A DNA stretch of 6,914 nt. Source: JBEKOF01 sp050015895. Lineage in GTDB: Bacteria; Verrucomicrobiota; Verrucomicrobiia; Limisphaerales; Palsa-1400. Positions 5,575 to 6,914 of this stretch are shown here, in pieces. The stretch covers positions 1 through 6,914 of the forward strand of contig JBEKAN010000365.1 in NCBI GenBank assembly GCA_050015895.1. The letters are read 5' to 3'. Both the position numbers and the translations under genes were made by a program. Numbering within the stretch: the stretch's first letter is position 1; each line of letters starts with the position of its first letter. The notes beneath the pieces are model-generated. The model did not search any database. It saw only the letters and a program-made list of their open reading frames with translations, and was not told the origin of the DNA.

Positions 5575-6914
5575 TCACGGCGGCGCCAGCCGCGCGGGCG
5601 CGCCCGCCTCGTAGAGTTGGATTTCCTTTTGCAACGAGGCGGCCACCGTGTCGTTTTTTTGCGCCACCGCCAGGTCAAGGGCGCGCCGGGCCGTGGCGGC
5701 GGCCAGCGCGTAATCTCCTTGCTCCGCGCAGGCGGCGGCCAGGGTGCGAAGAATGACCGGATTTTGTCCGCCGCTCAACGTCTCGGCCTGCCGGGCCAGT
5801 GCCAACGCTTTGGCGCCGTCGCGCAGGGACTGCTCCGGACTGGTGGCCAGAAGCCAGGCCAGGGAGGATTGGAAAGTGGGATCGGCGGGTTTGATTTGCA
5901 GGGCCGTTTGGTATTGGGTGATCGCCCGGCCCCACTCGCCCTTTTGCAGAAGAGCGTTGGCCAAGTTGAAGTGCGCTTCCGCGAACTCCGGCTTGATTTG
6001 GAGGGCGTTTTGAAAATGAGCAATCGCCTCGTCCACTCGGGCGTGTTGGAGAAGAACCCACCCGAGGTTGTTGTGGGCGTCGGTGTAGTCGGGCTTGATT
6101 TGCAGCGCCTTTTGGAAATGAGCGATTGCTTCGTCCGCCGCGCCCGTTTGCGCAAGCGCGTTGCCCAAGTTGAAATGGGCTTCCGCGTAGTCGGGCTTGG
6201 TTTGCAGGGCCTTTTGCAAATGTGCGACCGCCTCGTCCACTCTTCCTTTTTGCAGAAGGGCGATGCCGAGGTTCTTGTGGGCTTCGGCGAAGTCGGGCTG
6301 GATTTGTAGCGCGGTTTCATATTGGGTGATCGCCGCGTCCACTCCGCCCTTTTGCAGAAGGGCGGTGCCCAGGTCGTTGTGGACTTGGGCCAGGCCCGGC
6401 TTGGTTTGCAGGGCCAATTGGAATTGGCTCATCGCCTCGTCCACTTTTCCCATTTGCAGAAGAGCGTTGCCGAGGTTGCATCGGGCCTCGGCGTAGTCGG
6501 GCTTGATTTGGAGGGCTTTTCGGTATTGGGTGACCGCCTCGTCCACTTTCCCCTTTTGCTCCAGCGCATTGGCCAGGTCCAACCAGGCCGCCGCGTAGCC
6601 CGGCGCAAGTTGCAGGGCCTTTTTGTAATGGGTAATCGCCTCGTCCACTTTTCCCTTTTGCTGAAGAGTCGTGCCCAAGCCGCATTGGAGTTGTGCTTGC
6701 ATGTGAACGCCCGCAAACAAGTTGAACGCGACCGAAAAAACGAGCAACAAAACCCAGCCGCAACGGGCCGCGCGCCGCCAGACCGGCTGGGCCGCCAGGG
6801 CGCGCTCCAGAGCCAGAAAGCCAATGACGGCGAGCAACAGCAACGGGGAGGCAAACTCCAACTCGTAGCGCAGGGACATGGCGTTGTAGAGGCAAATGGT
6901 CAGCGCGCACATCC
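5575..6914 (-). CDS. Gene A: membrane-TPR protein with a different head, 3' part (5' end beyond the right edge)
   Basis: The frame is open to the window edge. The first visible ATG (6910-6912) is probably internal, because the sequence begins in the middle of a membrane domain. Numbered from that ATG, RYELEF precedes a helix at 22-39, LERALAAQPVWRRAARCG is a short basic loop, and a second helix lies at 52-68. Eight exact 34-residue TPRs (74-345) follow, rich in QKGKVDEAI and KPDYAEAH. The cap (346-434) contains LAWLLATSPEQSLRDGAKAL and VAASLQKEIQLYEAG, homologous to the caps of B and C. The visible head does not resemble the B/C head: it lacks the HADRYTYLP motif and the YWR...LW linker. It is more like the last helices of other bacterial mannosyltransferase/PMT-like TPR proteins, from memory. 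The catalytic part, if any, is outside the window, so function cannot be assigned. TPRs usually mediate protein-protein contacts. Confidence 0.82.
   Translation of the reverse strand, partial: MCALTICLYNAMSLRYELEFASPLLLLAVIGFLALERALAAQPVWRRAARCGWVLLLVFSVAFNLFAGVHMQAQLQCGLGTTLQQKGKVDEAITHYKKALQLAPGYAAAWLDLANALEQKGKVDEAVTQYRKALQIKPDYAEARCNLGNALLQMGKVDEAMSQFQLALQTKPGLAQVHNDLGTALLQKGGVDAAITQYETALQIQPDFAEAHKNLGIALLQKGRVDEAVAHLQKALQTKPDYAEAHFNLGNALAQTGAADEAIAHFQKALQIKPDYTDAHNNLGWVLLQHARVDEAIAHFQNALQIKPEFAEAHFNLANALLQKGEWGRAITQYQTALQIKPADPTFQSSLAWLLATSPEQSLRDGAKALALARQAETLSGGQNPVILRTLAAACAEQGDYALAAATARRALDLAVAQKNDTVAASLQKEIQLYEAGAPARLAPP
5878..6693 (-). repeat. Eight tandem 102-bp TPR-coding units in gene A
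   Basis: Eight 34-codon units occur without length change, and they are more uniform in DNA than those of B and C. For example, the plus-strand word CGCCTCGTCCACTTT recurs at 6433, 6535 and 6637, exactly 102 bp apart, with variants at about 6229 and 6027. This uniformity points to recent unit duplication or ongoing conversion inside gene A. Confidence 0.88.

Noticed and set aside
5020..6309. Long plus-strand open frame of 429 codons
   Set aside because: It is antisense to the TPRs of gene A and the head of gene B and crosses the A/B boundary. Its repeats are the mirror of the 102-bp TPR period, and it has no recognisable domain.

Overview
The window is a head-to-tail array of paralogous genes, all on the minus strand (transcribed right to left), from a GC-rich bacterium. 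The proteins are polytopic membrane heads fused to long tetratricopeptide repeat (TPR) solenoids. That architecture, the C-terminal cap ending in TLAATLQKEIKLY, and the small 'CACGGAT' intergenic-type repeats all resemble Verrucomicrobiota (Limisphaerales/Pedosphaera-like). This taxonomic call is from memory of family style, not from a search.

Layout from right to left, in transcription order. (1) 5575-6914: gene A, entering from beyond the right edge, with the end of a membrane head, 8 TPRs and a C-terminal cap. (2) 2968-5544: gene B, complete at 858 aa, with a TTG start, a membrane head carrying an N-terminal YDDD motif, 9 TPRs and a cap. (3) 123-2935: gene C, a close paralogue of B with 10 TPRs, broken by a perfect 26-bp tandem duplication at 2185-2239. 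Removing one copy restores a 928-codon reading frame. (4) 1-90: the first 30 codons of gene D, leaving at the left edge and clearly homologous to the start of gene C.

Genes are separated by spacers of only 30-32 nt. The spacers are themselves homologous, so the duplicated unit is gene plus spacer. No promoter or terminator is visible, and the array is probably one transcript. The B, C and D heads resemble the DUF1736/TMTC type of GT-C glycosyltransferase, with an acidic motif in the first external loop and C-terminal TPRs. A role in protein glycosylation or envelope assembly is therefore plausible but not shown. Gene A has a different head on the same TPR and cap architecture.

The main points of interest are the 26-bp frameshifting duplication in C, an in-frame palindromic element inside a membrane-protein loop of C, a frame-threatening 7-bp repeat in B, and signs of recombination of whole genes and of TPR units. 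No RNA genes, CRISPR arrays or transposase genes were seen. No stretch over 300 bases lacks a gene.
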